Both the position numbers and the translations under genes were made by a program. A DNA stretch of 64,000 nucleotides from Flavobacterium sharifuzzamanii (lineage in GTDB: Bacteria > Bacteroidota > Bacteroidia > Flavobacteriales > Flavobacteriaceae): contig NZ_QJGZ01000028.1 in assembly GCF_003254585.1 (NCBI RefSeq), positions 1-64,000 on the forward strand. Reading direction: 5' to 3'. Numbering within the stretch: position 1 is the first letter of the stretch; every line of letters starts with the position of its first letter. A model generated the notes under the pieces. It was given only the letters and a program-made list of their open reading frames with translations. It was not told the origin of the DNA and did no database searches. This document shows, piece by piece, positions 1-11,800 of the stretch.

Positions 1-27
1 AAAAAAAAGAGGTTAAGATTTTGGGTC

Positions 28-75
28 TTAGATTTTAGATTGTTGAAAATCTGAGATTTGGATTCGAAAATCTCA
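28..75. repeat. AT-rich palindromic intergenic repeat
   Basis: The stretch before the first tRNA holds a run of the words TTAGATTTTAGATTG (28-42) followed by a small hairpin, TGAGATTT (52-59) with AAATCTCA (68-75). The first word recurs almost unchanged near 55387-55405 in the kdp locus, so it looks like one of the dispersed Flavobacterium intergenic repeats rather than a gene. No coding potential is visible. Confidence 0.5.
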
Positions 76-89
76 AATCAGAACTCTCT

Positions 90-161
90 GCCGGTGTAGC
101 TCAGGGGTAGAGTGCTTCCTTGGTAAGGAAGAGGTCTCGGGTTCAAATCCCGACATTGGCT
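90..161 (+). tRNA. tRNA-Thr (anticodon GGT)
   Basis: A complete cloverleaf can be folded by eye. The acceptor arm GCCGGTG (90-96) pairs with CATTGGC (154-160) with two G-T wobbles. The anticodon stem CTTCC/GGAAG encloses the loop TTGGTAA, giving anticodon GGT, which reads ACC/ACU threonine codons. The T arm carries the usual GGTTCAAATCC. The 3' CCA is not encoded in full. It lies just upstream of tuf, the standard Bacteroidota arrangement, and is probably co-transcribed with it. Confidence 0.95.
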
Positions 162-216
162 CAAGTAAGTAGGAAATTGAAAATTAATATATAACTAAGA
201 TTAAAAATTAAGTAAA

Positions 217-1404
217 ATGGCAAAGGAGAATTTTAATCGTTCCAAACCGCACTTAAACATAGGTACAATTGGACACGTAGATCACGGAAAAACTACATTA
301 ACTGCTGCAATTACAAAAGTATTGTCAGATGCTGGTTACTGTCAAGCAAAATCGTTTGATCAAATCGATAACGCTCCAGAGGAGAAAGAAAGAGGTATTA
401 CTATCAATACATCTCACGTAGAGTATGAAACAGCTAACCGTCACTACGCTCACGTTGACTGTCCAGGTCACGCGGATTACGTAAAGAACATGGTTACTGG
501 AGCTGCTCAAATGGACGGAGCTATCTTAGTAGTTGCTGCTACAGATGGTCCAATGCCACAAACTCGTGAGCACATCCTTTTAGGTCGTCAGGTTGGTATT
601 CCAAGAATCGTTGTTTTCATGAACAAAGTGGATATGGTTGATGATGCTGAGTTGTTAGAGCTTGTTGAAATGGAAATTAGAGATTTATTATCTTTCTACG
701 AATATGATGGAGATAATGGTCCTGTAGTTCAAGGTTCTGCTTTAGGAGGATTAAACAATGATCCAAACTGGGTACCTAAAATTATCGAATTAATGGAAGC
801 TGTTGACAACTGGATCGAAGAGCCAGTACGTGACGTTGCTAAACCATTCTTGATGCCAGTTGAGGACGTATTTACAATTACAGGTCGTGGAACTGTTGCT
901 ACAGGTCGTATCGAAACTGGAGTTGCTAACACTGGAGATCCTGTTGAAATCATTGGTATGGGAGCTGAAAAATTAACTTCTACTATTACTGGAGTTGAGA
1001 TGTTCCGTAAAATCCTTGATAGAGGTGAAGCTGGAGATAACGTAGGTTTATTGTTAAGAGGTATTGATAAAGCTGATATCAAAAGAGGTATGGTTATTAT
1101 TAAGCCAGGTTCAGTAAAACCACACGCTAAATTCAAAGCTGAGGTTTATATCTTGAAAAAAGAAGAAGGTGGACGTCACACTCCATTCCACAATAACTAC
1201 CGTCCACAGTTCTACGTACGTACAACTGACGTAACTGGAGTTATTACTTTACCAGCAGGTGTAGAGATGGTAATGCCAGGTGATAACTTAACTATTGAGG
1301 TTGCTTTATTAAGCCCAATCGCTATGAACGTAGGTTTACGTTTCGCTATCCGTGAAGGTGGTAGAACAGTTGGTGCTGGTCAGGTTACTGAAATCGTAGA
1401 GTAA
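217..1404 (+). CDS. tuf: elongation factor Tu
   Basis: EF-Tu is the GTPase that carries aminoacyl-tRNA to the ribosomal A site. The 395-residue length is standard. The G1 loop GHVDHGKT is at residues 19-26, followed by the switch II motif DCPGH and the base-specificity motif NKVD, then the two beta-barrel domains ending in the conserved [11 protein letters not shown]. Codon use is strongly biased, as expected for one of the most abundant proteins. It sits between tRNA-Thr and tRNA-Trp, and a strong hairpin follows the stop codon. This is the only tuf copy in the window. The identification is certain from the sequence. Confidence 0.99.
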   Translation: MAKENFNRSKPHLNIGTIGHVDHGKTTLTAAITKVLSDAGYCQAKSFDQIDNAPEEKERGITINTSHVEYETANRHYAHVDCPGHADYVKNMVTGAAQMDGAILVVAATDGPMPQTREHILLGRQVGIPRIVVFMNKVDMVDDAELLELVEMEIRDLLSFYEYDGDNGPVVQGSALGGLNNDPNWVPKIIELMEAVDNWIEEPVRDVAKPFLMPVEDVFTITGRGTVATGRIETGVANTGDPVEIIGMGAEKLTSTITGVEMFRKILDRGEAGDNVGLLLRGIDKADIKRGMVIIKPGSVKPHAKFKAEVYILKKEEGGRHTPFHNNYRPQFYVRTTDVTGVITLPAGVEMVMPGDNLTIEVALLSPIAMNVGLRFAIREGGRTVGAGQVTEIVE

Positions 1405-1419
1405 TTCTATAAATAAATA

Positions 1420-1455
1420 AAAGCCAGTGATTTCTTATTTGAAATCACTGGCTTT
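1420..1455 (+). terminator. hairpin after tuf
   Basis: A perfect 15-bp stem, AAAGCCAGTGATTTC with GAAATCACTGGCTTT, encloses a 6-base loop. It begins 16 bases after the tuf stop and ends 5 bases before tRNA-Trp. The 3' end is followed by TTAATTA rather than a long T run, so it may be a processing site or a partial terminator that lowers expression of tRNA-Trp, secE and nusG relative to tuf. Confidence 0.7.
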
Positions 1456-1459
1456 AATT

Positions 1460-1530
1460 ACGGGCGTAGTTCAAGGGTAGAATAGCGGTCTCCAAAACCG
1501 TTGATGGGGGTTCGAATCCCTCCGCCCGTG
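1460..1530 (+). tRNA. tRNA-Trp (anticodon CCA)
   Basis: The acceptor arm ACGGGCG (1460-1466) pairs perfectly with CGCCCGT (1523-1529). The anticodon arm has stem GCGGT/ACCGT and a loop containing CCA, so it reads UGG. The T arm GGGGGTTCGAATCCCTC is canonical and the discriminator is G. It lies between tuf and secE, the usual place of tRNA-Trp in bacteria with this gene order. Confidence 0.95.
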
Positions 1531-1548
1531 CAATAAAAAATATATCAA

Positions 1549-1746
1549 ATGACAAAAGTTACTAATTATTTATCAGAGGCTTTCGAAGAGTTAAAGTCAA
1601 ATGTTACTTGGCCAGCTTGGGCTGAAGTTCAAAAATTGACAATTGTTGTGGCTGTATTTTCGATTTTATTCGCTTTGGCAACATGGGGAGTAGACGAATT
1701 TTTTGCAAAAGCTTTGGCTGGATTTTTTAACTGGTTAAAAGGATAA
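1549..1746 (+). CDS. secE: preprotein translocase subunit SecE
   Basis: SecE clamps SecY in the inner-membrane protein-export channel. The 65-residue form has an amphipathic N-terminal helix with the family pattern EELKSNVTWPAWAEVQKLT followed by one membrane span (about residues 28-55). This is the short one-helix form common outside Enterobacteria. It lies between tRNA-Trp and nusG, the invariant bacterial neighbour, and nusG begins about 10 bases after its stop, so the two are co-transcribed. Confidence 0.96.
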   Translation: MTKVTNYLSEAFEELKSNVTWPAWAEVQKLTIVVAVFSILFALATWGVDEFFAKALAGFFNWLKG

Positions 1747-1756
1747 TTTTTTTGTG

Positions 1757-2308
1757 ATGGCAGATAATAATGTGAAAAAATGGTACGTAGTTAGAGCGGT
1801 TAGTGGTCAAGAGAATAAAGTGAAAGCTTATATCGAGACTGAGATTGCGAGATTAGGTATGGAGGATTATGTTTCTCAGGTTTTGGTTCCTACTGAAAAA
1901 GTAGTTACTGTAAAAGATGGGAAAAAATCATCTAAGGATAAAGTTTACTTTCCTGGATATGTTATGATTGAAGCTAACTTAGTTGGTGAAATCCCTCATA
2001 TTATTAAGTCAATTACTAGTGTTATTGGATTTTTGGGAGAAACTAAAGGTGGTGAACCTGTTCCTTTAAGACTTTCTGAAGTAAACCGTATGTTAGGTAA
2101 AGTAGATGAGTTGGCTGTAAATACAGATACTCGTTCTATTCCATTTAGTGTTGGAGAAACGGTTAAGGTTATTGATGGACCTTTCAATGGGTTTAACGGA
2201 TCTGTTGAGAAAATCAATGAAGAAAAGCGTAAACTTGAGGTAATGGTTAAGATTTTCGGAAGAAAAACTCCATTGGAATTAAGTTTTATGCAAGTTGAAA
2301 AAGTATAA
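1757..2308 (+). CDS. nusG: transcription termination/antitermination factor NusG
   Basis: NusG binds RNA polymerase and links it to Rho or to the ribosome. The N-terminal NGN domain starts with KKWYVVRAVSGQE and the C-terminal KOW domain contains VGETVKVIDGPFNGFNG. Length is 183 residues from the ATG at 1757. A GTG codon lies directly before it at 1754, but ATG followed by Ala-Asp is the better start. It is part of the secE-nusG-rplKAJL block. Confidence 0.96.
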   Translation: MADNNVKKWYVVRAVSGQENKVKAYIETEIARLGMEDYVSQVLVPTEKVVTVKDGKKSSKDKVYFPGYVMIEANLVGEIPHIIKSITSVIGFLGETKGGEPVPLRLSEVNRMLGKVDELAVNTDTRSIPFSVGETVKVIDGPFNGFNGSVEKINEEKRKLEVMVKIFGRKTPLELSFMQVEKV

Positions 2309-2375
2309 TTTTTTGTTACACTATAATAAACCATTGTGATCGCTTCCATTGATCACAGTGTTAAATTTTTTAAAA

Positions 2376-2813
2376 ATGGCTAAAGAAATTAGTAAGGTAG
2401 TTAAACTACAAGTTAAGGGAGGTGCTGCGAACCCGTCGCCACCGGTTGGACCTGCTTTAGGAGCTGCTGGGGTTAACATCATGGAGTTTTGTAAGCAATT
2501 TAATGCTAGAACTCAAGATAAACCTGGCAAAATTTGTCCAGTGCAAATCACTGTGTACAAAGACAAATCATTTGATTTTGTTGTTAAGACTCCTCCAGCA
2601 GCAGTTCAGTTAATGGAAGCTGCAAAGCTAAAATCTGGTTCTGGTGAGCCTAATCGTAAAAAAGTAGCTAGCGTTACTTGGGAACAAATTAGAACTATTG
2701 CTGAAGACAAAATGCCTGACTTAAATGCTTTCACAATTGAGAAAGCTATGAGTATGGTTGCTGGAACAGCTAGATCTATGGGTATAACTGTATCAGGAGA
2801 TGCTCCTTTTTAA
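2376..2813 (+). CDS. rplK: 50S ribosomal protein L11
   Basis: L11 forms the GTPase-associated centre of the large subunit together with 23S rRNA. The start is taken as the ATG at 2376 ([19 protein letters not shown]), which gives 145 residues and matches the family N-terminus. An in-frame TTG at 2349 would add nine residues with no family counterpart. The proline-rich [11 protein letters not shown] motif and the C-terminal RNA-binding domain ending in [10 protein letters not shown] are intact. rplA starts 13 bases downstream. Confidence 0.97.
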   Translation: MAKEISKVVKLQVKGGAANPSPPVGPALGAAGVNIMEFCKQFNARTQDKPGKICPVQITVYKDKSFDFVVKTPPAAVQLMEAAKLKSGSGEPNRKKVASVTWEQIRTIAEDKMPDLNAFTIEKAMSMVAGTARSMGITVSGDAPF

Positions 2814-2826
2814 TTAAGAAAAAGAA

Positions 2827-3516
2827 ATGGCAAAATTAACAAAAAAGCAAAAAGAGGCTGCTTCAAAAATTGAAAAGAACAAATTATACTCTTTAAAAGA
2901 TGCTGCTGCATTAATTAAAGTTGTTGCTTCTGCAAAATTTGATGAGTCTGTTGATATCGCAGTTCGTTTGGGTGTTGATCCAAGAAAAGCGAATCAAATG
3001 GTAAGAGGTGTGGTAACTTTACCTCACGGAACAGGAAAAGACGTTAAAGTATTAGCGTTGGTTACTCCAGATAAAGAGGCTGAAGCAAGAGAGGCTGGAG
3101 CAGATCACGTTGGTCTTGATGATTACTTACAAAAAATTAAAGACGGTTGGACAGATGTTGATGTTATCATCACTATGCCTGCTGTAATGGGTAAATTAGG
3201 TCCATTAGGTCGTATTTTAGGACCTAGAGGTTTAATGCCAAACCCTAAAACAGGTACTGTAACTATGGATGTTGCAAAAGCTGTTCAAGAGGTTAAAGCT
3301 GGTAAAATTGACTTTAAAGTTGATAAAACTGGTATCGTACACGCAGGAATCGGTAAAGTTTCTTTTGGAGCTGAGCAGATTGTTGACAACGCACACGAAA
3401 TTATTCAAACATTAATAAAACTTAAACCAACTGCTGCTAAAGGTACATACATCAAAGGTATTCACCTTACAAGCACAATGAGTCCTGCTATCGCATTAGA
3501 CCCAAAAGCAGTATAA
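2827..3516 (+). CDS. rplA: 50S ribosomal protein L1
   Basis: L1 forms the mobile stalk near the ribosomal E site, and in many bacteria it represses its own operon by binding the mRNA. The 229-residue length is normal. The conserved segments [33 protein letters not shown] and [11 protein letters not shown] are all present. It follows rplK by 13 bases and precedes rplJ by 22 bases. No L1-binding mRNA site could be identified by eye. Confidence 0.97.
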   Translation: MAKLTKKQKEAASKIEKNKLYSLKDAAALIKVVASAKFDESVDIAVRLGVDPRKANQMVRGVVTLPHGTGKDVKVLALVTPDKEAEAREAGADHVGLDDYLQKIKDGWTDVDVIITMPAVMGKLGPLGRILGPRGLMPNPKTGTVTMDVAKAVQEVKAGKIDFKVDKTGIVHAGIGKVSFGAEQIVDNAHEIIQTLIKLKPTAAKGTYIKGIHLTSTMSPAIALDPKAV

Positions 3517-3538
3517 TTGGTAGTTAAAAATTTTTAGT

Positions 3539-4042
3539 ATGACTAGAGAAGAAAAATCAATCGCGATTGAAAATTTAACTGCGCAGTTAGCTGGTACAAA
3601 TATCATTTATGTATCTGATATTTCTGGTTTAAACGCAGAGACAACTTCAAACTTACGTAGAGCTTGTTTTAAAGCAGGTATCAAATTAGAGGTTGTAAAG
3701 AACACTTTGCTTGCAAAAGCAATGGAAGCTTCTTCTAATGATTATGGTGATTTACCTACAGTTTTAAGTGGTAACAGTGCTATCTTTATTTCTGATGTTG
3801 CTAACGCACCTGGAAAAATTATCAAAGATTTCCGTAAGAAATCTGATAAACCAGTTTTAAAAGGAGCTTACATCAATTCTGAAGTATATATTGGGGACAA
3901 CCAATTAGATGCATTAGCTACTATTAAATCTAAAGAAGAGCTTATTGGAGAAATCATTGGATTATTACAATCTCCAGCTCAAAGAATTATTTCTGCTTTA
4001 CAAAACAAATTCGCAGGAAGCGAGGAAGAAGGAGCAGAGTAA
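3539..4042 (+). CDS. rplJ: 50S ribosomal protein L10
   Basis: L10 anchors the L7/L12 dimers in the ribosomal stalk. The 167-residue protein starts MTREEKSIAIENL and carries the rRNA-binding N-terminal domain, with SGLNAETTSNLRRACFKAG and VVKNTLLAKA. A C-terminal helix follows that binds L7/L12. The tail is acidic, ending in EEEGAE. It lies 92 bases before rplL, in the standard order. The spacer between them shows no obvious strong hairpin. Confidence 0.96.
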   Translation: MTREEKSIAIENLTAQLAGTNIIYVSDISGLNAETTSNLRRACFKAGIKLEVVKNTLLAKAMEASSNDYGDLPTVLSGNSAIFISDVANAPGKIIKDFRKKSDKPVLKGAYINSEVYIGDNQLDALATIKSKEELIGEIIGLLQSPAQRIISALQNKFAGSEEEGAE

Positions 4043-4134
4043 TTATCGTAAGGGAGTTTGCTTCCTTACTGCTTAATTAGCGCACAATAATTAAATTATA
4101 TTTTTTACACAAATCATTTTAAACGATAGAAAAA

Positions 4135-4506
4135 ATGGCAGATTTGAAACAATTCGCAGAACAATTAGTTAACTTAACAGTTAAAGAAGTTAACGAATTA
4201 GCAACAATATTAAAAGATGAGTACGGAATCGAGCCTGCTGCTGCTGCTGTAGTAGTTGCTGCTGGTGGAGGAGACGGTGCTGCTGAAGAAGCACAAACTG
4301 AATTTACAGTTGTATTGAAAGATGCAGGAGCTTCTAAATTAGCTGTTGTAAAATTAGTTAAAGAATTAACTGGTTTAGGTCTTAAAGAAGCTAAAGATGT
4401 AGTTGACGGTGCACCAAGCAACGTTAAAGAAGGTGTTTCTAAAGAAGAGGCTGAAGGTCTTAAAAAATCTTTAGAAGAGGCTGGAGCTACTGTTGAGCTT
4501 AAATAA
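4135..4506 (+). CDS. rplL: 50S ribosomal protein L7/L12
   Basis: L7/L12 is the multi-copy stalk protein that recruits translation GTPases. The 123-residue protein shows the N-terminal dimerisation helix, an alanine/glycine-rich hinge (about residues 35-50, [18 protein letters not shown]) and the conserved C-terminal domain with [13 protein letters not shown] and EAGATVELK. It is followed by an attenuator-like hairpin and a long spacer before rpoB. Confidence 0.97.
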   Translation: MADLKQFAEQLVNLTVKEVNELATILKDEYGIEPAAAAVVVAAGGGDGAAEEAQTEFTVVLKDAGASKLAVVKLVKELTGLGLKEAKDVVDGAPSNVKEGVSKEEAEGLKKSLEEAGATVELK

Positions 4507-4527
4507 TTAAACTCAGTTTAAGAACTA

Positions 4528-4569
4528 GGTTTAGGTCTTGAGTTAACACTCAAAGGCCTAAACCATTTT
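4528..4569 (+). terminator. attenuator-like hairpin between rplL and rpoB
   Basis: The arms GGTTTAGG(t)CTTGAGT and ACTCAAAGGCCTAAACC form a long imperfect stem with a 4-base loop, followed by ATTTTTC. It starts about 22 bases after rplL. In E. coli a partial terminator at the same place lowers rpoBC expression relative to the ribosomal proteins. A similar job here is inference from position and shape. Confidence 0.65.
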
Positions 4570-4772
4570 TCGTATAATAAAATATATCAATTTTATTATC
4601 CCATAGTTTAAAATACGAAAAAGTTTTTGATCAATACGAAGAAAGAAAATTAGACTTAATTTATAGAACTAATTTTTAAAGATGTATTGATTATAATAAG
4701 AAAGTATAGATTAAACAATGTGTATTCACACAAAAATAAATTACTTTTTTTTAATCAAAATTTTGTCCATTG

Positions 4773-7700
4773 ATGATAACAAATCAGACTGAAAGATTGA
4801 ATTTTGCCTCTACAAAAAATATCCCTGACTATCCTGATTTCTTGGATGTTCAGGTTAAATCTTTTAAAGATTTCTTTCAATTAGAAACGAAATCTGACGA
4901 AAGAGGCAACGAAGGGTTATACAATACCTTCATGGAAAACTTCCCAATTACAGATACAAGAAACAACTTTGTATTGGAATTCCTAGATTATTTTGTTGAC
5001 CCGCCACGTTATACAATTCAAGAATGTATAGAGAGAGGTCTTACTTATAGTGTGCCTTTAAAAGCTAGGTTAAAACTATACTGTACAGATCCAGAACACG
5101 AAGATTTTGAAACAATTGTACAAGATGTTTATCTTGGAACAATTCCTTACATGACTCCTAGTGGTACTTTTGTTATTAATGGTGCCGAGCGTGTTGTAGT
5201 ATCTCAATTACACCGTTCTCCAGGGGTTTTCTTTGGACAGTCATTCCACGCAAATGGAACTAAACTTTATTCTGCAAGAGTAATTCCTTTTAAAGGTTCT
5301 TGGATAGAATTCTCTACTGATATCAACAGCGTAATGTACGCATATATCGATAGAAAGAAAAAATTACCTGTAACAACTTTATTCCGTGCTATCGGTTTCG
5401 AAAGAGATAAGGATATCCTTGAAATTTTCGACTTAGCTGAAGAAATTAAAGTTTCTAAAACTGGTATTAAGAAATATATTGGAAGAAGACTTGCTGCGCG
5501 TGTTTTGAATACATGGCACGAGGATTTCGTAGATGAAGATACTGGAGAGGTAGTTTCTATCGAGCGTAACGAAATCATCCTTGATCGTGATACGATTATC
5601 GACAAAGATAATGTTGAAGAGATTATTGATTCTAACGTAAAATCTATTTTGTTACACAAAGAGGATAATAACCAAGCAGATTATGCTATTATCCACAACA
5701 CGTTACAAAAAGATCCAACAAACTCTGAAAAAGAAGCTGTTGAGCATATTTACCGTCAGTTGCGTAACGCTGAACCGCCTGATGAGGAAACTGCTCGTGG
5801 TATTATAGATAAATTGTTCTTCTCTGATCAACGTTATAACTTAGGTGAAGTTGGTCGTTACAGAATGAACAAAAAATTAGATTTAGATATCCCTATGGAT
5901 AAGCAAGTGCTTACTAAAGAAGATATCATTACAATCGTTAAATATTTGATCGAATTGATCAACTCTAAAGCAGAGATTGATGATATCGATCACTTGTCAA
6001 ACCGTCGTGTTAGAACAGTTGGAGAACAATTGTCTCAACAATTCGGTGTTGGTTTAGCACGTATGGCTAGAACTATTCGTGAGAGAATGAACGTTAGAGA
6101 TAACGAGGTGTTTACACCAATTGATTTGATTAATGCTAAAACATTATCATCAGTTATCAACTCTTTCTTTGGTACTAACCAGTTATCTCAATTTATGGAC
6201 CAAACGAATCCATTAGCTGAGATTACACACAAAAGAAGACTTTCTGCACTTGGGCCAGGTGGACTTTCGAGAGAGAGAGCTGGTTTCGAGGTTCGTGACG
6301 TTCACTATACTCACTATGGTCGTTTATGTCCGATTGAAACTCCTGAGGGACCAAACATTGGTTTGATTTCATCTCTTGGTGTTTATGCAAAAGTTAACGG
6401 AATGGGATTCATCGAAACTCCTTACCGTAAAGTAACTAATGGTGTAGTTGATTTAGAAAGTACTCCAGTTTACTTAAGTGCTGAAGAAGAAGAAGGTAAA
6501 ATGATTGCTCAGGCAAACATTGAAATGGATGCTTCTGGTAAAATTACAGCTAGTAATGTTATTGCTCGTGAGGAAGGTGACTTCCCAGTTGTTGAGCCAT
6601 CAGTTGTTCATTATACAGACGTTGCGCCAAACCAAATCGCTTCGATTTCTGCATCTTTGATTCCTTTCTTGGAGCATGATGATGCGAACCGTGCGTTGAT
6701 GGGATCAAACATGATGCGTCAGGCAGTTCCTTTGATCCGTCCTGAAGCTCCGATTGTTGGTACAGGTTTAGAGCGTCAGGTAGCTTCAGATTCAAGAGTA
6801 TTGATCAATGCTGAAGGGCATGGAACTGTTGAATATGTAGATGCTAATATCATTACTATTAAATACGATCGTACAGAAGACGAGAGAATGGTAAGTTTTG
6901 ATGCTGATGAGAAAACATACAACTTAATTAAATTTAGAAAAACCAATCAAGGTACAAGTATCAACTTGAAACCTATCGTAAGAAGAGGTGATAGAGTTGT
7001 TCCTGGACAAGTATTGTCTGAAGGATATGCTACTCAAAATGGAGAATTAGCTTTAGGTAGAAACTTAAAAGTTGCGTTCATGCCATGGAAAGGATACAAC
7101 TTCGAGGATGCGATTGTAATTTCTGAAAAAGTAGTTCGTGATGATATTTTTACTTCTATCCACGTTGATGATTATTCATTAGAGGTTAGAGATACTAAGT
7201 TAGGAAACGAAGAGTTAACAAACGATATTCCTAACGTTTCTGAAGAAGCTACTAAAGATTTAGATGAAAACGGTATGATTAGAATTGGAGCAGAGGTTAA
7301 GCCTGGCGACATTCTTATCGGAAAAATTACACCAAAAGGAGAATCAGATCCTACTCCAGAGGAGAAATTGCTTCGTGCAATCTTTGGAGATAAAGCAGGT
7401 GATGTAAAAGATGCTTCATTAAAAGCTTCTCCATCTTTACACGGTGTAGTTCTTGACAAAAAATTATTTGCAAGAGCCGTAAAAGATAAACGTAAACGTA
7501 CTCAAGATAAAGATGCTTTAGGCGCTTTAGAAATGGAGTTCGAAACTAAATTTGTTGAATTAAAAGACAGATTGGTTGAGAAATTGTTCCTGATCGTTAA
7601 TGGAAAAACATCTCAAGGTGTAATGAATGATTTGGGTGAAGAAGTTTTGCCAAAAGGTAAAAAATATACTCAAAAAATGCTTTACGCAGTAGAAGATTTT

Positions 7701-8585
7701 GCTCACTTAAGCAAAGGTCAATGGGTTGCTGATGATGCTACTAATAAAATGGTTAATGATTTAATTCATAACTATAAGATTAAGCTGAACGACTTACAAG
7801 GGGCTTTAAGGAGAGAGAAATTCACTATTACAGTTGGAGATGAATTACCATCTGGAATCTTGAAATTGGCTAAAATCTATATCGCTAAAAAACGTAAGTT
7901 AAAAGTTGGTGATAAAATGGCGGGACGTCACGGTAACAAAGGTATTGTTGCAAGAATCGTTCGTCACGAAGATATGCCTTTCTTAGAAGACGGAACACCA
8001 GTAGATATCGTATTGAATCCACTTGGGGTACCTTCACGTATGAACATTGGTCAGATTTATGAGACTGTATTAGGATGGGCTGGTATGAACTTGGGTAGAA
8101 AATTTGCTACTCCAATTTTCGACGGAGCTTCTCTTGATGAGATCAACGCTTTGACTGATGAAGCTGGAGTACCACGTTTTGGACATACTTACCTATTTGA
8201 TGGTGGAACTGGAGAGCGTTTTGCACAAAAAGCTACTGTGGGTGTAATTTACATGCTTAAATTAGGACACATGGTTGATGATAAGATGCACGCACGTTCT
8301 ATCGGACCATACTCATTGATTACGCAACAGCCACTTGGAGGTAAGGCTCAATTTGGAGGTCAGCGTTTTGGAGAGATGGAGGTTTGGGCACTTGAGGCTT
8401 ATGGAGCTTCTAGTACACTACGTGAAATCTTAACTGTTAAGTCTGATGACGTTATTGGTAGAGCTAAGACTTACGAGGCTATCGTTAAGGGTGAAACTAT
8501 GCCAGAGCCAGGTTTACCAGAATCATTCAACGTATTAATGCACGAATTGAAAGGTCTAGGTTTAGATCTTCGTTTGGAAGAATAA
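4773..8585 (+). CDS. rpoB: DNA-directed RNA polymerase subunit beta
   Basis: The beta subunit holds half of the polymerase catalytic cleft and is the rifampicin target. From the ATG at 4773 the protein has 1270 residues, typical for Flavobacteriia. A TTG directly before it is ignored. Landmarks include the rifampicin region ([19 protein letters not shown] then [12 protein letters not shown]), [10 protein letters not shown], the lysine-containing [14 protein letters not shown], and the C-terminal [19 protein letters not shown]. The rifampicin-region residues look wild type. A spacer of about 270 bases separates it from rplL, so it may have an extra promoter. Confidence 0.99.
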   Translation: MITNQTERLNFASTKNIPDYPDFLDVQVKSFKDFFQLETKSDERGNEGLYNTFMENFPITDTRNNFVLEFLDYFVDPPRYTIQECIERGLTYSVPLKARLKLYCTDPEHEDFETIVQDVYLGTIPYMTPSGTFVINGAERVVVSQLHRSPGVFFGQSFHANGTKLYSARVIPFKGSWIEFSTDINSVMYAYIDRKKKLPVTTLFRAIGFERDKDILEIFDLAEEIKVSKTGIKKYIGRRLAARVLNTWHEDFVDEDTGEVVSIERNEIILDRDTIIDKDNVEEIIDSNVKSILLHKEDNNQADYAIIHNTLQKDPTNSEKEAVEHIYRQLRNAEPPDEETARGIIDKLFFSDQRYNLGEVGRYRMNKKLDLDIPMDKQVLTKEDIITIVKYLIELINSKAEIDDIDHLSNRRVRTVGEQLSQQFGVGLARMARTIRERMNVRDNEVFTPIDLINAKTLSSVINSFFGTNQLSQFMDQTNPLAEITHKRRLSALGPGGLSRERAGFEVRDVHYTHYGRLCPIETPEGPNIGLISSLGVYAKVNGMGFIETPYRKVTNGVVDLESTPVYLSAEEEEGKMIAQANIEMDASGKITASNVIAREEGDFPVVEPSVVHYTDVAPNQIASISASLIPFLEHDDANRALMGSNMMRQAVPLIRPEAPIVGTGLERQVASDSRVLINAEGHGTVEYVDANIITIKYDRTEDERMVSFDADEKTYNLIKFRKTNQGTSINLKPIVRRGDRVVPGQVLSEGYATQNGELALGRNLKVAFMPWKGYNFEDAIVISEKVVRDDIFTSIHVDDYSLEVRDTKLGNEELTNDIPNVSEEATKDLDENGMIRIGAEVKPGDILIGKITPKGESDPTPEEKLLRAIFGDKAGDVKDASLKASPSLHGVVLDKKLFARAVKDKRKRTQDKDALGALEMEFETKFVELKDRLVEKLFLIVNGKTSQGVMNDLGEEVLPKGKKYTQKMLYAVEDFAHLSKGQWVADDATNKMVNDLIHNYKIKLNDLQGALRREKFTITVGDELPSGILKLAKIYIAKKRKLKVGDKMAGRHGNKGIVARIVRHEDMPFLEDGTPVDIVLNPLGVPSRMNIGQIYETVLGWAGMNLGRKFATPIFDGASLDEINALTDEAGVPRFGHTYLFDGGTGERFAQKATVGVIYMLKLGHMVDDKMHARSIGPYSLITQQPLGGKAQFGGQRFGEMEVWALEAYGASSTLREILTVKSDDVIGRAKTYEAIVKGETMPEPGLPESFNVLMHELKGLGLDLRLEE

Positions 8586-8597
8586 TAAAAGTTTTGA

Positions 8598-8627
8598 AAT
8601 CAGTCTCATTTTTTAATGGGACTGATT
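8598..8627 (+). other. first hairpin in the rpoB-rpoC spacer
   Basis: The arms AATCAGTCTCATT and AATGGGACTGATT pair with a single internal mismatch around a short T-rich loop, 13 bases after the rpoB stop. There is no T run after it, so it reads better as an mRNA stability or processing element than as a terminator. The spacer between rpoB and rpoC is unusually long at 260 bases. Confidence 0.55.
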
Positions 8628-8769
8628 ACTCATTTATAATAAGTTTTTAAAGATTTATACCCGTAACCCGTTCCGATTTTTTATAATAATGCGAGGCATT
8701 TTATAACTAGCACTTCAGATAAGAATTTGAGGTTTAGAGAAGTAACCCGAGGTAGTAGCTGAATGATTA

Positions 8770-8790
8770 ACTCTTAATTTTCTTAAGAGT
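8770..8790 (+). other. second hairpin in the rpoB-rpoC spacer
   Basis: The perfect arms ACTCTTAA (8770-8777) and TTAAGAGT (8783-8790) are followed at once by a small palindrome, AGATTATAAATCT (8791-8803). It lies about 55 bases before rpoC. The remainder of the 260-base spacer shows no open frame and no clear TAnnTTTG promoter. Confidence 0.45.
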
Positions 8791-8845
8791 AGATTATAAA
8801 TCTAAAATCAATTTTTTAATTGCAAATAAATCAATAGTAAAAACT

Positions 8846-11800
8846 ATGATGAATAACAGAAACAATAAAGATAAGAATCCAGTAAAAAGATTTAACAAAA
8901 TCTCTATTGGATTGGCTTCGCCAGAATCTATCTTGAAAGAATCAAGAGGAGAGGTTTTAAAGCCAGAAACAATCAACTATAGAACTCACAAACCAGAGCG
9001 TGACGGACTTTTCTGCGAAAGAATCTTCGGACCAGTAAAAGATTTTGAATGTGCTTGTGGTAAGTATAAAAGAATTCGCTACAAAGGTATCATTTGTGAC
9101 CGTTGTGGTGTTGAAGTTACTGAGAAAAAAGTACGTCGTGATAGAGTAGGGCACATCAACCTTGTTGTGCCAATTGCTCACATCTGGTACTTCCGTTCTC
9201 TTCCAAACAAAATTGGTTATATCCTTGGTCTTCCTTCTAAGAAATTAGATATGATCATTTACTACGAAAGATACGTAGTAATTCAGCCAGGTATTGCTAA
9301 AAATGCAGATGGAGAATCATTACAAAGATTAGATTTCTTAACTGAAGAAGAATACTTAAATATTTTAGATACTCTTCCGCAAGAAAACCAATATTTAGAT
9401 GATTTAGATCCTAATAAATTTGTTGCCAAAATGGGAGCAGAGTGTATTATGGATTTATTAGCTCGTATTGATCTAGATGCTTTATCTTATGAATTAAGAC
9501 ACAGCGCTAACAATGAGACTTCTAAACAAAGAAAAACTGAAGCTTTAAAAAGATTACAAGTTGTTGAGTCTTTCCGTGAGTCTAACGAAAACCGCGAAAA
9601 CCGTCCAGAATGGATGATTATGAAAGTGGTTCCAGTTATCCCACCAGAATTACGTCCGCTTGTACCGCTTGATGGAGGTCGTTTTGCAACTTCAGATTTG
9701 AACGATTTATATCGTCGTGTAATCATCCGTAACAACCGTTTGAAAAGATTAATGGAGATTAAAGCTCCAGAAGTTATCTTAAGAAACGAGAAACGTATGT
9801 TACAAGAATCTGTAGATTCATTATTCGATAACACACGTAAAGCTTCTGCTGTTAAAACAGAATCAAACAGACCATTAAAATCATTATCTGACTCATTAAA
9901 AGGTAAGCAAGGACGTTTCCGTCAAAACTTACTTGGTAAACGTGTGGATTATTCTGCTCGTTCGGTAATTGTCGTTGGTCCTGAATTAAAATTGTATGAG
10001 TGCGGATTGCCAAAAGATATGGCTTCTGAGTTATACAAACCTTTCGTTATCCGTAAATTGATTGAAAGAGGTATTGTAAAAACAGTAAAATCTGCTAAGA
10101 AAATCATCGATAAAAAAGAGCCTGTAGTTTGGGATATCCTTGAAAACGTAATTAAAGGACACCCAGTATTGCTAAACCGTGCTCCTACTTTGCATAGACT
10201 TGGTATTCAGGCTTTCCAGCCAAAATTAATTGAAGGAAAAGCGATCCAGTTGCACCCATTAGTATGTACGGCTTTCAACGCCGATTTCGATGGTGACCAG
10301 ATGGCGGTTCACTTACCATTAGGACCAGAAGCTATTTTAGAAGCTCAATTATTAATGTTGGCTTCTCACAATATCCTTAACCCTGCAAATGGTGCTCCAA
10401 TTACTGTACCTTCTCAGGACATGGTCTTGGGTCTATACTATATGACCAAAGAGCGTATCTCAACAGAAGATCACAAAATTATTGGTCAGGATTTGACTTT
10501 CTATTCTGCTGAAGAAGTAAACATTGCATTAAACGAAGGAAGATTAGAATTGAATGCTCGTGTTAAAATTAGAGCAAAAGATTTTAATGACGCTGGAGAA
10601 TTAGTGTACAAAATCATTCAAACAACTGCAGGACGTGTATTATTTAACGAAGTAGTACCTGAAGCAGCTGGATATATCAACGACGTATTGACTAAGAAAA
10701 ACCTTAGAGATATTATTGGACACATTTTAAGTGTGACTGATGTACCTACAACGGCAGCTTTCTTGGATAATATGAAAGATATGGGGTATAAATTCGCATT
10801 TAGAGGAGGTTTATCATTCTCTTTAGGTGATATTAGAATTCCAGAACAAAAAACTAAGTTAATTGCAGATGCTAGAGAGCAAGTTGAAGGTATCTCAACT
10901 AACTATAACATGGGTCTTATCACAAATAACGAGCGTTATAACCAAGTTATTGACGTATGGACTTCAGCAAATGCTCAGTTAACAGAGTTAGCAATGAAAA
11001 ATATTAGAGAAGACCAACAAGGTTTCAACTCTGTATATATGATGCTTGACTCTGGGGCGAGGGGTTCTAAGGAGCAGATTCGTCAGTTAACTGGTATGCG
11101 TGGTTTGATGGCTAAGCCTAAAAAATCTACTGCTGGTGGTGGTGAGATTATTGAAAACCCGATTCTTTCTAACTTTAAGGAAGGTCTTTCGATTCTTGAG
11201 TACTTCATTTCTACTCACGGTGCTCGTAAAGGTCTTGCGGATACGGCTCTTAAAACAGCCGATGCTGGTTACTTGACAAGAAGGCTTCATGACGTTTCTC
11301 AAGATGTTATTGTTAACATCGAAGATTGTGGAACTTTAAGAGGTGTTGAAGTTGCGGCATTGAAGAAAAATGAGGAAATCGTTGAATCTTTAGGAGAGAG
11401 AATTCTTGGACGTGTTGCATTACAAGACGTTATTAATCCTCTTACTAATGAAGTAATGGTTAAATCTGGAGAACAAATTACTGAGTCAATTATGAGAACT
11501 ATTGAAGCTTCTCCAATTGAGAAAGTTGAAGTTAGATCTCCATTAACTTGTGAAGCTTTAAAAGGTATTTGTGCTAAATGTTACGGTAGAAACTTAGCTA
11601 CTGGTAAGATGACACAAAGAGGTGAAGCTGTCGGAGTTATAGCAGCTCAGTCTATTGGAGAGCCAGGTACACAGTTAACACTTCGTACGTTCCACGTTGG
11701 AGGGGTTGCTGGAGGTATTTCTGAAGAGTCTAGTATTGTTACAAGATTCAACGGTAGACTTGAAATCGAAGATTTAAAAACAGTTAAAGGTGAAGATAGT

